Positions 1 to 6,155 of a DNA stretch of 8,626 nucleotides are shown here, piece after piece. The DNA lies in assembly GCA_003448685.1 (NCBI GenBank), contig DLXW01000351.1, positions 1 through 8,626 on the forward strand, given 5' to 3'. A program made the position numbers and the translations under genes. The DNA comes from Cyanothece sp. UBA12306 (GTDB lineage Bacteria > Cyanobacteriota > Cyanobacteriia > Cyanobacteriales > Microcystaceae). Position 1 is the stretch's first letter, and every line of letters starts with the position of its first letter. The notes under the pieces are model-generated. The model was not told where the DNA came from. It did no database searches and was given only the letters and a program-made list of their open reading frames with translations.

Positions 1-19
1 CGCCTTGGCGGTTGCTATA
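1..19 (-). repeat. Partial MITE-like element, copy 1 (cut by window edge)
   Basis: These 19 bases are the reverse complement of the left tip of the elements at 3629 and 8542 (TATAGCAACCGCCAAGG, with one or two differences further in). The element runs leftwards out of the window, so only its tip is seen here. It is oriented opposite to the other two copies. Confidence 0.7.
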
Positions 20-182
20 TTAAGTCCCTACGACTTGGGGACTTCATTGAATCCCACCTGCTTCACCCAGAAGGATGACAGATAAACAGCTTAGTGGATG
101 AAGCCACACCCCGACAATTCCGAGTATCGTAAGAAGTGTTGAAGCAATTAGCAACATTTTTTAAGTCACGGAGGAAAAAATC
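20..182 (+). other. Structured leader or possible small RNA upstream of the 47-aa ORF
   Basis: This gene-free stretch lies between the MITE tip and the micro-protein. It contains a 7-bp hairpin (AAGTCCC 22-28 with GGGACTT 38-44). A longer stem-loop follows (GCTTCACC 60-67 with GGATGAAGC 96-104, the A at 98 bulged), with a loop of about 28 bases. The base composition is less AT-rich than neighbouring spacers. I do not recognise a known riboswitch or small-RNA family: no cobalamin, TPP, glnA or Yfr1 core is visible. It could be the 5' UTR of the downstream ORF or an independent small RNA. The Shine-Dalgarno GGAGG of the ORF is at 170-174, outside both stems. Confidence 0.35.
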
Positions 183-326
183 ATGCAAGTTAACAAATTT
201 ATCTTCCAAAGCGTTGCTATCCTCGCCTTCCTAAGTGTAGTGGGTTTAATGTTTAATTATCTATCTGAATCCACTTTATCTAACCCTTTCCTTGCTAATA
301 GGGTTGAGATGAAACAAGAAATGTAA
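183..326 (+). CDS. 47-aa hydrophobic micro-protein, function unknown
   Basis: A short ORF of 47 codons from ATG to TAA. It is supported by a textbook GGAGG Shine-Dalgarno (170-174) 8 nt before the ATG and by a strong terminator about 100 nt after the stop, which make it a credible gene despite its size. The product has a Lys-5 start, then one hydrophobic segment (about residues 6-27, rich in Ile, Leu, Val, Phe and Ala). A short polar tail follows, ending in charged residues (RVEMKQEM). This suggests a single-pass inner- or thylakoid-membrane peptide. No Ala-X-Ala signal-peptidase site or lipobox is evident, and the tail is too short for a secreted domain. I do not recognise the family. It could be a stress-induced membrane micro-protein or a toxin-like peptide; neither is shown by the sequence. 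Confidence 0.6.
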   Translation: MQVNKFIFQSVAILAFLSVVGLMFNYLSESTLSNPFLANRVEMKQEM

Positions 327-425
327 TTTTGGTCAATAATCATTCTCCAACAAAGCATAACTTAGAGACTGGATTTATTGTCAATCTTTTCAGATTTCCT
401 CCTCAAGTAGAACCAATGACCTCCC

Positions 426-462
426 CCACCCATCTTACTTTAAGAGTTGGGTGGCTTTTTTT
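426..462 (+). terminator. Rho-independent terminator, plus strand
   Basis: A perfect 7-bp GC-rich stem (CCACCCA 426-432 with TGGGTGG 448-454) is followed by C and seven T residues (456-462). It would end the transcript of the 47-aa ORF. The convergent pabAB stop codon (440-442) sits in its loop, and the right arm and T run encode the last residues of PabAB on the other strand. Read on the minus strand the stem has no T tract, so it is not an obvious terminator for pabAB. Confidence 0.8.
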
Positions 463-2632
463 GCCAAGAAAACTGAAAACCATCTTCTTCCAAAGCTCCC
501 AACTCCCAACCCTTTCCTTGAACTGTCTCAACTAGCGAGTGAATTAAAGCCTTAGCTTTTAAGAGGATTTCTTCAAACTCCAATTGAGGATCTGACAGAG
601 CAATAATTCCACCCCCCACACCGATAGAAGTTTTCGTAGGAGTCACGATCGCCGTACGAATCACAATATTTAAGTCGGCGGTCCCATTTAGTGCCAAAAA
701 ACCGATCGCTCCTGAATAAATCCCCCTAGCTTCTCCTTCCAAGCGATCGATAATTTCCATCGTTCTGAGCTTTGGTGCACCTGTCATCGATCCCCCTGGA
801 AAAGCTGCACGGATGCAATCTGTCACCTTCAGATCCCTTCGCAAATGGCCTCGTACCGTGCTGACTAACTGGTGAACTGTGGCATAGGTTTCCACCTCCA
901 TCAATTTGGGAACCTCAATACTACCCACCTCACAAACCAAACCTAAATCATTGCGTAATAGATCTAAAACCATGAGGTTTTCTGCTCGATCCTTCTCACT
1001 GTTAGCTAACTGTTCACGAATCTGGACATCTTCTTCCTCGATTATGCCGCGAGGTAAGGTTCCCTTAATCGGTTTGGTTTCCACCCACCCATCACGATCA
1101 ACCTTCAAAAACCTTTCTGGAGAAGAACAAAGAATCTTTAAATCACCAAACCGAAGAAATGCGGCATAAGGACTCGGATTATGATGACGAAGATGACGAT
1201 AAAAGTTTAAAGCATCTAGGCTACCATTAGTATACAGTTGATTAGTTAAACAAATTTCATAACTTTCGCCATTATAAATTTCCTTCAAGCATTGTTCAAT
1301 GTCTTGGAGATAAGTTTGGTGTGATCGACTAAACCGAAACAGTACAGGTTCTTGTTGCTCTAAAGATTGAATCTCAGCTAAAGGTGGCAAGTCAATCAGA
1401 TCACGTTCCATTTGCTCAAACCAGATCTCAGCTTGATCTGCTTCATTAGATTGGCCAAAATAAAGTAAATAAGTCGTTTGTTCTTGATGATCAAAGGCAA
1501 TCATTTGGGTGGCCAGAAGAAAGACAGCATCAGGCCAATCAAAAGGATAAGCAAATTTAGCACCGCATTCTAATTTTAGTTCATAGCCAAAATAGCCAAC
1601 AAATCCACAATTGAAATCAAAAGGTAAGGTTTGTGTAGCACAAAAACGGCGATCGAGTTCTTCTTGAAGGTAATCAAAAATACTGGCTTTTTTCTGAGTC
1701 AGGGTATGATTTTGAGTTATTTCTACTATTTGAGTATGACAATCATATTCCACCCTTAAACTATGATGTCCGCGATCGTTACCCATAAAAGAGAATCGAG
1801 ATAAATCCTCTTCTACCTGACTACTATCTAACCAAAACGCATAAGGACTATTGCCATAAATATGGACGAAAACTTGTTCAGCATCAAGAACAAACCCTAG
1901 CTTTTTAACAAATACCTTAAAAGTTGATTCTACGTTTAAATCTAATTTTTTAGGAACAGCTGTTGTTGGTCGAGAAGGGATAATTGTCTTAACCCGAGAT
2001 GAAATAGTATGGTGTTGATTTCCTATCTTGAGGGAATTTTGGTTTAGTTGAGATATTGTTGTAATTGCCTGGAAATTTTCTAATAGTTGATAACCATAGT
2101 CTGTGCAGATTGATTCAGGGTGAAACTGAACACCAAAAATCGGTTTTTGTCGGTGGCGCAATCCCATAATCAGTCGATCTTCGGTCCAGGCAATAATTTC
2201 TAAACAGTCTGGAAGATCGGTCTGATTAACAATCAAAGAATGATAGCGTACTGCTGAAAAAGGACTGGGGATTTTGTTAAATAGGTCAGATTTTTGATGA
2301 TAAATGTGACTGATACGACCGTGTCTCACTTCTGGTGCATGGCTAACAGTACCTCCAAATACATGACCCAGACCCTGATGTCCCAGACAAACTCCTAAAA
2401 TAGGTTTTTCTAACCGTTGAAGCACTATTTTACAAATACCAAAATCCTGCTCAGAGGCCGGGTGTCCAGGCCCTGGAGAAATGACCACATTATCAAAATC
2501 AAGCTGTGTCAAATCTTGCCAACTAATTTGATCATTATGAATAACAAATGGAGGTTCACTATTAACTGTAGCGATAAGTTGATAAAGGTTGAACGTATAA
2601 GAATCATAGTTGTCTATTAGCAACGTTTTCAT
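440..2632 (-). CDS. pabAB: Fused aminodeoxychorismate synthase (PabA-PabB)
   Basis: This enzyme amidates chorismate to 4-amino-4-deoxychorismate using ammonia from glutamine, the first step towards p-aminobenzoate and folate; it is cytosolic. Residues 1-190 are a class I glutamine amidotransferase: SPGPGHP (52-58), the nucleophile Cys82 in GVCLGHQG, and the His171/Glu173 pair in FHPES. After a linker (about 191-230), residues 231-710 are the chorismate-binding PabB/TrpE-type domain, with NDLG (561-564), GSMTGAPK (614-621) and a C-terminal GVGGG. The PIKGT motif (521-525) carries the lysine typical of PabB, where anthranilate synthases have PIAGT. The PabA-first order also differs from fused TrpEG. 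At 730 residues both halves are full length and all key motifs are intact. The ATG gives the canonical LLIDNYDSYTFN start; no clear Shine-Dalgarno precedes it. It follows the coiled-coil gene by 112 bp on the same strand. Confidence 0.95.
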   Translation of the reverse strand: MKTLLIDNYDSYTFNLYQLIATVNSEPPFVIHNDQISWQDLTQLDFDNVVISPGPGHPASEQDFGICKIVLQRLEKPILGVCLGHQGLGHVFGGTVSHAPEVRHGRISHIYHQKSDLFNKIPSPFSAVRYHSLIVNQTDLPDCLEIIAWTEDRLIMGLRHRQKPIFGVQFHPESICTDYGYQLLENFQAITTISQLNQNSLKIGNQHHTISSRVKTIIPSRPTTAVPKKLDLNVESTFKVFVKKLGFVLDAEQVFVHIYGNSPYAFWLDSSQVEEDLSRFSFMGNDRGHHSLRVEYDCHTQIVEITQNHTLTQKKASIFDYLQEELDRRFCATQTLPFDFNCGFVGYFGYELKLECGAKFAYPFDWPDAVFLLATQMIAFDHQEQTTYLLYFGQSNEADQAEIWFEQMERDLIDLPPLAEIQSLEQQEPVLFRFSRSHQTYLQDIEQCLKEIYNGESYEICLTNQLYTNGSLDALNFYRHLRHHNPSPYAAFLRFGDLKILCSSPERFLKVDRDGWVETKPIKGTLPRGIIEEEDVQIREQLANSEKDRAENLMVLDLLRNDLGLVCEVGSIEVPKLMEVETYATVHQLVSTVRGHLRRDLKVTDCIRAAFPGGSMTGAPKLRTMEIIDRLEGEARGIYSGAIGFLALNGTADLNIVIRTAIVTPTKTSIGVGGGIIALSDPQLEFEEILLKAKALIHSLVETVQGKGWELGALEEDGFQFSWQKKPPNS

Positions 2633-2744
2633 TGTTTAATGTGTTCACCTACACTCCTGTTGTGCCAGAAGTCTTTAAGTCGCCAAGTAAAACTCACTTT
2701 GTCCAAGAGTTTAAGATAATTAATTATAATAACTGAATTTTTTC
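2633..2744 (-). promoter_or_regulatory. pabAB leader with possible -10 box
   Basis: A 112-bp AT-rich spacer upstream of pabAB. On the minus strand it contains a consensus-like TATAAT (2728 down to 2723) about 90 nt before the pabAB ATG. I see no convincing -35 at the right spacing, because it would fall in the end of the preceding gene. A small GTGT/ACAC hairpin lies close to the start codon. An own promoter for pabAB is plausible but weakly supported. Confidence 0.25.
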
Positions 2745-3605
2745 TCATTCATGCCAACTAGCACGCCAAGCTGTTTCAGCCTCAGCTTTGGCATATTCTT
2801 GTTTAGTTTGATGATAATTATGGCGCATTTTTTTTAAGGTTTCTAAAAGATTACGAATTTCTTTACGTTTGAGACTTAAACTAGGATCAGAAAACATAAT
2901 TTCTGATAATCTTAGACGAATAACCGAAATTTTAGTGATGTTTCTTGCTTTTTCTTCTTCCTCTTCCTCTTCTTCTTCGGAATTAGGATTAGTTTCTACT
3001 AATAAATTTAGAATATTGGGAGTCCCTCCTGGGGACATTCCTGATTGTTCTGCTTGTAAAGCCATTTCTAATAATTGATTTGGTAAATTAGCTTGAATAA
3101 TTTTAGCTCGTTGTAAACATTTATTAGCTTCTTTAGATAGTTTATCTAAGGTATTATTAATTCCCTGTTCTATGGACTTACACCAATTAACTAATTCTTC
3201 AGGATTTTTAATTTGGGAAAGATTAGATGGTTGTTGTGAATTAACAGTTGGCAAAGAGGATTCTTCTGTCTGAGATAGCTGGAATAATATTTGTTCAGTT
3301 ATGGTTGCTTGGGGAATTTGGGGGCTAGGTTCTAAATAAGCTAAAAGCTTAGCTTCAAGTTCTTGAACCATTTGACGCAAATTACCTTGTAGTTTTTCTC
3401 GCTGATTAAAAGATAATTTTAAAAATTCTTCAGGATAAATTTGAGTACATATTTGATAAGATGCTAGAATTAGTTGCTGTTTAATAGATATAGTTAAAGA
3501 CTCTAAATATTGACGATAAAGACGATTTAATGACTCACCAAGTTCAGTGGTTTTTTCTTCAAATGCTGCTAGATCTTGTCTGATTTGCCGAAGAGATTTA
3601 GCCAT
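2745..3605 (-). CDS. Uncharacterised 286-aa coiled-coil protein with poly-Glu run
   Basis: I do not recognise the family or a function. The frame is open further upstream to a TTG at 3675-3677, but those extra 24 codons run through the MITE at 3629-3712. I therefore take the ATG at 3603-3605, giving MAKSLRQIRQDLAAFEEK. The Shine-Dalgarno is poor at either start. The protein is soluble and mostly helical, with heptad-like charged and Leu/Ile patterns at about 1-95, 135-190 and 225-280. A Ser/Pro/Gln-rich linker spans 93-132. A Gly/Pro turn (MSPGGTPNIL, 190-199) precedes nine consecutive glutamates (210-218). The C-terminus is aromatic (TAWRASWHE). No signal peptide or membrane segment is seen. 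It lies 175 bp downstream of tsf, beyond that gene's terminator, so it probably has separate or read-through expression. It is likely a conserved cyanobacterial hypothetical protein. Confidence 0.75.
   Translation of the reverse strand: MAKSLRQIRQDLAAFEEKTTELGESLNRLYRQYLESLTISIKQQLILASYQICTQIYPEEFLKLSFNQREKLQGNLRQMVQELEAKLLAYLEPSPQIPQATITEQILFQLSQTEESSLPTVNSQQPSNLSQIKNPEELVNWCKSIEQGINNTLDKLSKEANKCLQRAKIIQANLPNQLLEMALQAEQSGMSPGGTPNILNLLVETNPNSEEEEEEEEEKARNITKISVIRLRLSEIMFSDPSLSLKRKEIRNLLETLKKMRHNYHQTKQEYAKAEAETAWRASWHE
2952..2978. repeat. Trinucleotide (GAA/GAG) tract coding for nine Glu
   Basis: Nine consecutive GAA or GAG codons on the minus strand (TTC/CTC on the plus strand) encode Glu210-Glu218 of the coiled-coil protein. 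The mixed codons (GAA interrupted by two GAG) mean it is not a pure microsatellite, but length changes by slippage in units of one residue are possible without a frameshift. Confidence 0.7.
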
Positions 3606-3628
3606 AATTTTATCATTAAGTACAATAA

Positions 3629-3712
3629 TATAGCAACCGCCAAGGTGGTTAGGAAGGATGAGATCCTTAAAACCCAACTATAGACTTATTTTTCCTCCTA
3701 CCTTCTGCTATA
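3629..3712 (+). repeat. MITE-like element, copy 2 (84 bp)
   Basis: Bounded by TATAGCA (3629-3635) and its inverted copy TGCTATA (3706-3712). It shares the left part (TATAGCAACCGCCAAGG, then GTTAGGA) and the right part (CCTCCT followed by CTGCTATA) with the copy at 8542; the middle has diverged. It has no coding capacity. Outer TA dinucleotides could be target duplications, as in Tc1/IS630-type elements, which would make the true repeat TAGCA. It sits between the tsf terminator and the 286-aa gene and directly abuts the terminator's T tract. Confidence 0.75.
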
Positions 3713-3753
3713 AAAAGGCAAAAGTTAGATTTATATTTCCTAGCTTTTGCCTT
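3710..3753 (-). terminator. Rho-independent terminator after tsf
   Basis: Inverted arms AAGGCAAAAG (3715-3724) and CTTTTGCCTT (3744-3753) pair perfectly over 10 bp with a 19-base loop. Read on the minus strand, the hairpin is followed at once by TTTTTAT. It begins about 27 nt past the tsf stop and would end the rpsB-tsf transcript. The last T residues merge with the end of the neighbouring MITE. Confidence 0.75.
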
Positions 3754-3780
3754 AATATAAAACGTATCTATCCGAGAAAA

Positions 3781-4536
3781 CTACTTTTTCTTTGATTTTT
3801 TAGCAGAAGATTTAGCTGTTTTCTTGGTTGAAGTTGATTCAGCAGGTTGGGTTTTTGCTGAAGCTTCGGATTCGGAGGCTATTTGACCAGCTTGTTCGGC
3901 AACTTCTTTGGCAAAGTCAGTTTCTTCTTTTTCGATGCCTTCTCCTAAAACAAAGCGAATAAAACGACGAACTTGGATGTTCTCGCCTAATTGAGCAATG
4001 GTTTGCTTGATCAACTCTTCGACAGTAATACTTTGATCCTTAATATAGGGTTGATCCATCAAAGATAATTCTTTAATCCGCTTTTCAATGCGGCCTTGAA
4101 CTATCTTCTCCTTAATGTTATCGGGTTTATTGGCTAAATCATCTCGCCCCATCTCAATTTCTTTTTCTTTGGCAGTGATTGCTTCAGGAATGTCTGTTCC
4201 TTTGACGTATTCCACATTAGGACAGGCGGCAATTTGCATAGCCAAATTACGAACGAGATCCTTAAATTCATCTCGACGGGCCACAAAGTCGGTCTCACAG
4301 TTGACTTCCACCAGAACACCAATACGTGATCCAGTGTGAATATAACTATCCACCAACCCTTCTGCGGCTATTCTCCCAGCTTTTTTATCAGCTGAGGTAA
4401 TTCCTTTTTGCCTTAGCCATTCTATTGCTTTAGTTGTGTCGCCCTGATTTTCTTGGAGTGCTTTTTTGCAGTCCATCATACCAGCGCCGGTTTTTTCTCG
4501 AAGTTCTTTAACCTGTTTTGCTGAAATTTCTGCCAT
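3781..4536 (-). CDS. tsf: Translation elongation factor Ts
   Basis: EF-Ts is the cytosolic guanine nucleotide exchange factor that recycles EF-Tu from its GDP to its GTP form. The N-terminal UBA-like domain (about 1-55) has the signature [19 protein letters not shown]. The core contains the conserved TDFV (82-85) that contacts EF-Tu, followed by the dimerisation and coiled-coil segments. At 251 residues it is the short cyanobacterial form, with a conserved end near [17 protein letters not shown]. The last 30 residues (222-251) form a low-complexity Ala/Ser/Thr/Lys tail ending in [14 protein letters not shown]. The ATG gives the standard [13 protein letters not shown] start; Shine-Dalgarno pairing is weak. 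It lies downstream of rpsB as in most bacteria, but 328 bp away because of the transposon remnant in between. Confidence 0.97.
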   Translation of the reverse strand: MAEISAKQVKELREKTGAGMMDCKKALQENQGDTTKAIEWLRQKGITSADKKAGRIAAEGLVDSYIHTGSRIGVLVEVNCETDFVARRDEFKDLVRNLAMQIAACPNVEYVKGTDIPEAITAKEKEIEMGRDDLANKPDNIKEKIVQGRIEKRIKELSLMDQPYIKDQSITVEELIKQTIAQLGENIQVRRFIRFVLGEGIEKEETDFAKEVAEQAGQIASESEASAKTQPAESTSTKKTAKSSAKKSKKK

Positions 4537-4572
4537 ATCAATTTTACGAACCTACTCTACTAACTATCATTA

Positions 4573-4730
4573 CTTGACATCCTCACCGCCCTATAAGTTC
4601 GGTGATTCCTAAACCTCACGATCTAGGTTTCTGCTTCTTAGCCAGTTGCCTTAACAGACTTACTCTGTTGAGGTCTGACACTCGCTCCACAGACTATCCC
4701 CGCAAGCCCTGCGGTTTGACGGCTAAATAC
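4573..4730 (-). ncRNA. Possible orphan omega-RNA-like scaffold
   Basis: Within the remnant, a ladder of inverted repeats runs towards the right end: CCGCA/TGCGG (4700-4714), GTCTG/CAGAC (4673-4694), a 10-bp near-perfect stem (4649-4658 with 4664-4673), AAACCT/AGGTTT (4611-4630) and the terminal TCACCG/CGGTGA (4583-4605). In IS200/IS605 elements with tnpB, a hairpin-rich right end followed by flanking DNA is what encodes the guide omega-RNA. Here the flank that would act as guide is TAATGATAGTTAGTAGAGTA (4572 down to 4553), the tsf leader. This is homology by layout only. Expression and function are unproven, and one stem pairs better as plus-strand RNA. Confidence 0.3.
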
Positions 4731-4824
4731 TACTAATTTTTGCTACTAGATGGCTAGACCATCTTAATTTTAATATAAAGCCGTCTTCAAAGTACGGGGT
4801 TTGGAAGCCAAAGTTTTTGATGAA
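4573..4824 (-). mobile_element. TnpB-less IS200/IS605-like remnant in the rpsB-tsf spacer
   Basis: This about 252-bp gene-free segment resembles the two ends of an IS200/IS605-type element joined without a transposase or tnpB ORF. Its left end, at the higher coordinates, has three hairpins: AGATGG/CCATCT (4748-4753, 4759-4764), CCGT/ACGG (4781-4784, 4794-4797) and TTTGG/CCAAA (4800-4804, 4808-4812). Its right end is a palindrome, TCACCG/CGGTGA (4583-4588, 4600-4605), whose inner arm is eroded. The end hairpins and the outer CTTGACA match the shorter element at 5998-6115. The type assignment rests on remembered cyanobacterial element ends, so the exact family is uncertain. Edges are accurate to a few bases. 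Confidence 0.55.
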
Positions 4825-4864
4825 CACGGAAGTCTTATCTCAAATAAGATTCCCTAATTCATCT

Positions 4865-5686
4865 TTACTCTTCTTCAGAAGTTTCCTCTGATTGAGAAGA
4901 CTTGTCTTCTACATCTTCTTCTTCTTGGTAATCTTCGTAGTCTTCGTACTCTCCCTCATTGAGGCTATCTTCAAAATCTTCATAATCTTGTTCAGAATCA
5001 AGTTGACCGTGGCGACCTTCGTAGATAGCATCTGCTAACTTCCCAAGTATCAGTTTAATGGAGCGGATCGCGTCATCGTTAGCTGGAATGGGAATGTCAG
5101 CATAGTCTGGATCACAATTGGTATCGAGCAAAGATATGATGGGAATGCCGAGTTTTTGACATTCAGAGATAGCATTATATTCCCGTCTTTGGTCAACAAT
5201 AACCACCACATCGGGTAGTTTACGCATGGTTTTGATCCCACCCAAGTATTTATCGAGTTTACCTAATTCCCGACGCAACACTGAGCCTTCTTTCTTGGGA
5301 CGACGGGCAAGATTGCCATTTTCTTCCATGGCCTCTAATTCTTTAAGGCGTTCTACCCGACCTTTAATCGTTTCCCAGTTAGTCAGCATTCCCCCTAACC
5401 AACGTTGATTAACGTAGTTGGCTCCGCAACGAGAAGCTTCTTGAGCGATAATTCCGGCTGCTTGACGTTTAGTCCCAATGAAAAGAAACCTTTTGCCTTT
5501 TTCCGATGATTTTCGCACATAGTCGTACGCTTCTTCCATTAATTGAGCGGTTTGGACTAAATCAATGATATGAACACCGTTACGAGCGGTATAAATATAG
5601 GTGTCCATTTTGGGATTCCAACGGCGGGTCTGATGGCCAAAGTGGACTCCTGACTCTAACAATTCTGCGAGTGAAACGACTGGCAT
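4865..5686 (-). CDS. rpsB: 30S ribosomal protein S2
   Basis: S2 is a primary component of the small-subunit body-head junction. The sequence has the family start [27 protein letters not shown], the first S2 signature near [11 protein letters not shown] (13-23), [11 protein letters not shown] (66-76), [11 protein letters not shown] (93-103) and the second signature around [16 protein letters not shown] with [13 protein letters not shown] (158-193). The canonical fold ends near residue 228. Residues 230-273 are a strongly acidic tail in which about 24 of 44 residues are Asp or Glu, mixed with Tyr and Ser. The ATG has an AGGAG Shine-Dalgarno (5698-5702 on the minus strand) 11 nt upstream. It heads the rpsB-tsf operon. 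Confidence 0.97.
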   Translation of the reverse strand: MPVVSLAELLESGVHFGHQTRRWNPKMDTYIYTARNGVHIIDLVQTAQLMEEAYDYVRKSSEKGKRFLFIGTKRQAAGIIAQEASRCGANYVNQRWLGGMLTNWETIKGRVERLKELEAMEENGNLARRPKKEGSVLRRELGKLDKYLGGIKTMRKLPDVVVIVDQRREYNAISECQKLGIPIISLLDTNCDPDYADIPIPANDDAIRSIKLILGKLADAIYEGRHGQLDSEQDYEDFEDSLNEGEYEDYEDYQEEEDVEDKSSQSEETSEEE

Positions 5687-5697
5687 GTTTAATTTTG

Positions 5698-5750
5698 CTC
5701 CTATTCGGGTTTATCCTCCATCTAGGTGGATTTCCATCAAGAAACACCCG
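5698..5750 (-). promoter_or_regulatory. rpsB leader hairpin next to the Shine-Dalgarno
   Basis: A two-tier stem-loop lies directly upstream of the rpsB Shine-Dalgarno AGGAG (5698-5702). The outer arms are 5706-5712 (CGGGTTT) and 5742-5750 (AAACACCCG, one bulged base). The inner arms are ATCCTCC (5713-5719) and GGTGGAT (5725-5731), with one mismatch. It ends 3 nt from the Shine-Dalgarno. Autoregulatory leaders that bind S2 are known upstream of rpsB in other bacteria; that this is one is inference. Confidence 0.45.
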
Positions 5751-5785
5751 AAATCCTAGATGTGCGATATTTTTACAACTTTACT

Positions 5786-5794
5786 AGCATAGCA
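5786..5794 (-). promoter_or_regulatory. Possible extended -10 promoter of rpsB
   Basis: On the minus strand the motif TGCTATGCT (5794 down to 5786) fits an extended -10 (TGn followed by TATnnT). A start about 7 nt further on would give a 5' UTR of roughly 90 nt that includes the leader hairpin. No good -35 is visible at 17 bp, which extended -10 promoters do not strictly need. Confidence 0.35.
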
Positions 5795-5837
5795 TATTCG
5801 ACGATTTACGACCTCACAGGGTGATAACAAGCTTAAA

Positions 5838-5979
5838 GGTGTAGGGGTTGGGGATAAATTATTAAAAATTTTTGGGGATAACCACGAGTTAATCTTTCTT
5901 GATCGGCAATAGAGATACCAGTCCTAATAAGATACAAGGGGGAATTTTGCCTAACCCCTAACCCCTATCCCCCAACACC
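5838..5979. repeat. G-rich, telomere-like inverted repeat pair
   Basis: GGTGTAGGGGTTGGGGAT (5838-5855) faces an inverted relative at 5950-5979 that reads, on the minus strand, as GGTGTT, GGGGG, ATA, GGGG, TTA, GGGG, TTAGG. The two arms enclose about 94 bp of AT-rich sequence with no ORF. They could be the ends of a degenerate MITE or two independent copies of the TAACCCC-type repeat common in cyanobacterial spacers. Three runs of at least four G on one strand give partial quadruplex potential. Confidence 0.5.
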
Positions 5980-5997
5980 TGTCTTCACTTTAACCTG

Positions 5998-6115
5998 CTT
6001 GTCACCCCGTGAGGGCTTTATGTCTCCATCGTCGCGCATGGGTCAGTGACCATACTAAAATTGTAATATCAAGCCGTCCTTGCCGACGGGGTTTTAAACC
6101 CAATTTTTCGATGAA
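5998..6115 (-). mobile_element. Short relative of the IS200/IS605-like remnant
   Basis: A 118-bp segment homologous to both tips of the element at 4573-4824. The outer CTTGTCA (5998-6004) matches CTTGACA. The left-end hairpins ATGG..CCAT with core GGTCA/TGACC (6041-6051), CCGTC/GACGG (6074-6078, 6085-6089) and GGGTTT/AAACCC (6089-6094, 6096-6101) match in order and spacing. The flanking TTTTTCGATGAA also matches. The whole omega-RNA-like middle is absent. It has no coding capacity. The lipoprotein reading frame continues open through it, which could mislead start calling. Confidence 0.5.
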
Positions 6116-6155
6116 ACTGACAAATAGCCTTGACCTAATTGAAGGAGAGAAAACA

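Noticed and set aside
20..182. Known riboswitch, glutamine (downstream-peptide) motif, 6S RNA or tmRNA
   Set aside because: The placement before a short peptide is suggestive, but the conserved cores of these families are not visible. I left it as an unrecognised structured region.
329..535. 68-codon plus-strand ORF after the micro-protein
   Set aside because: It runs through the terminator and antisense into pabAB. It has no Shine-Dalgarno and biased, non-protein-like content.
440..2632. Anthranilate synthase (TrpE-TrpG fusion)
   Set aside because: The domain order is glutaminase first, and the active-site motif is PIKGT, not PIAGT. Both favour aminodeoxychorismate synthase.
4833..4849. 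TCTTAT/ATAAGA hairpin just after the rpsB stop as a terminator
   Set aside because: It is a six-bp AT-rich stem with a purine/C-rich sequence instead of a T tract on the minus strand. At most it is a weak pause or processing site.
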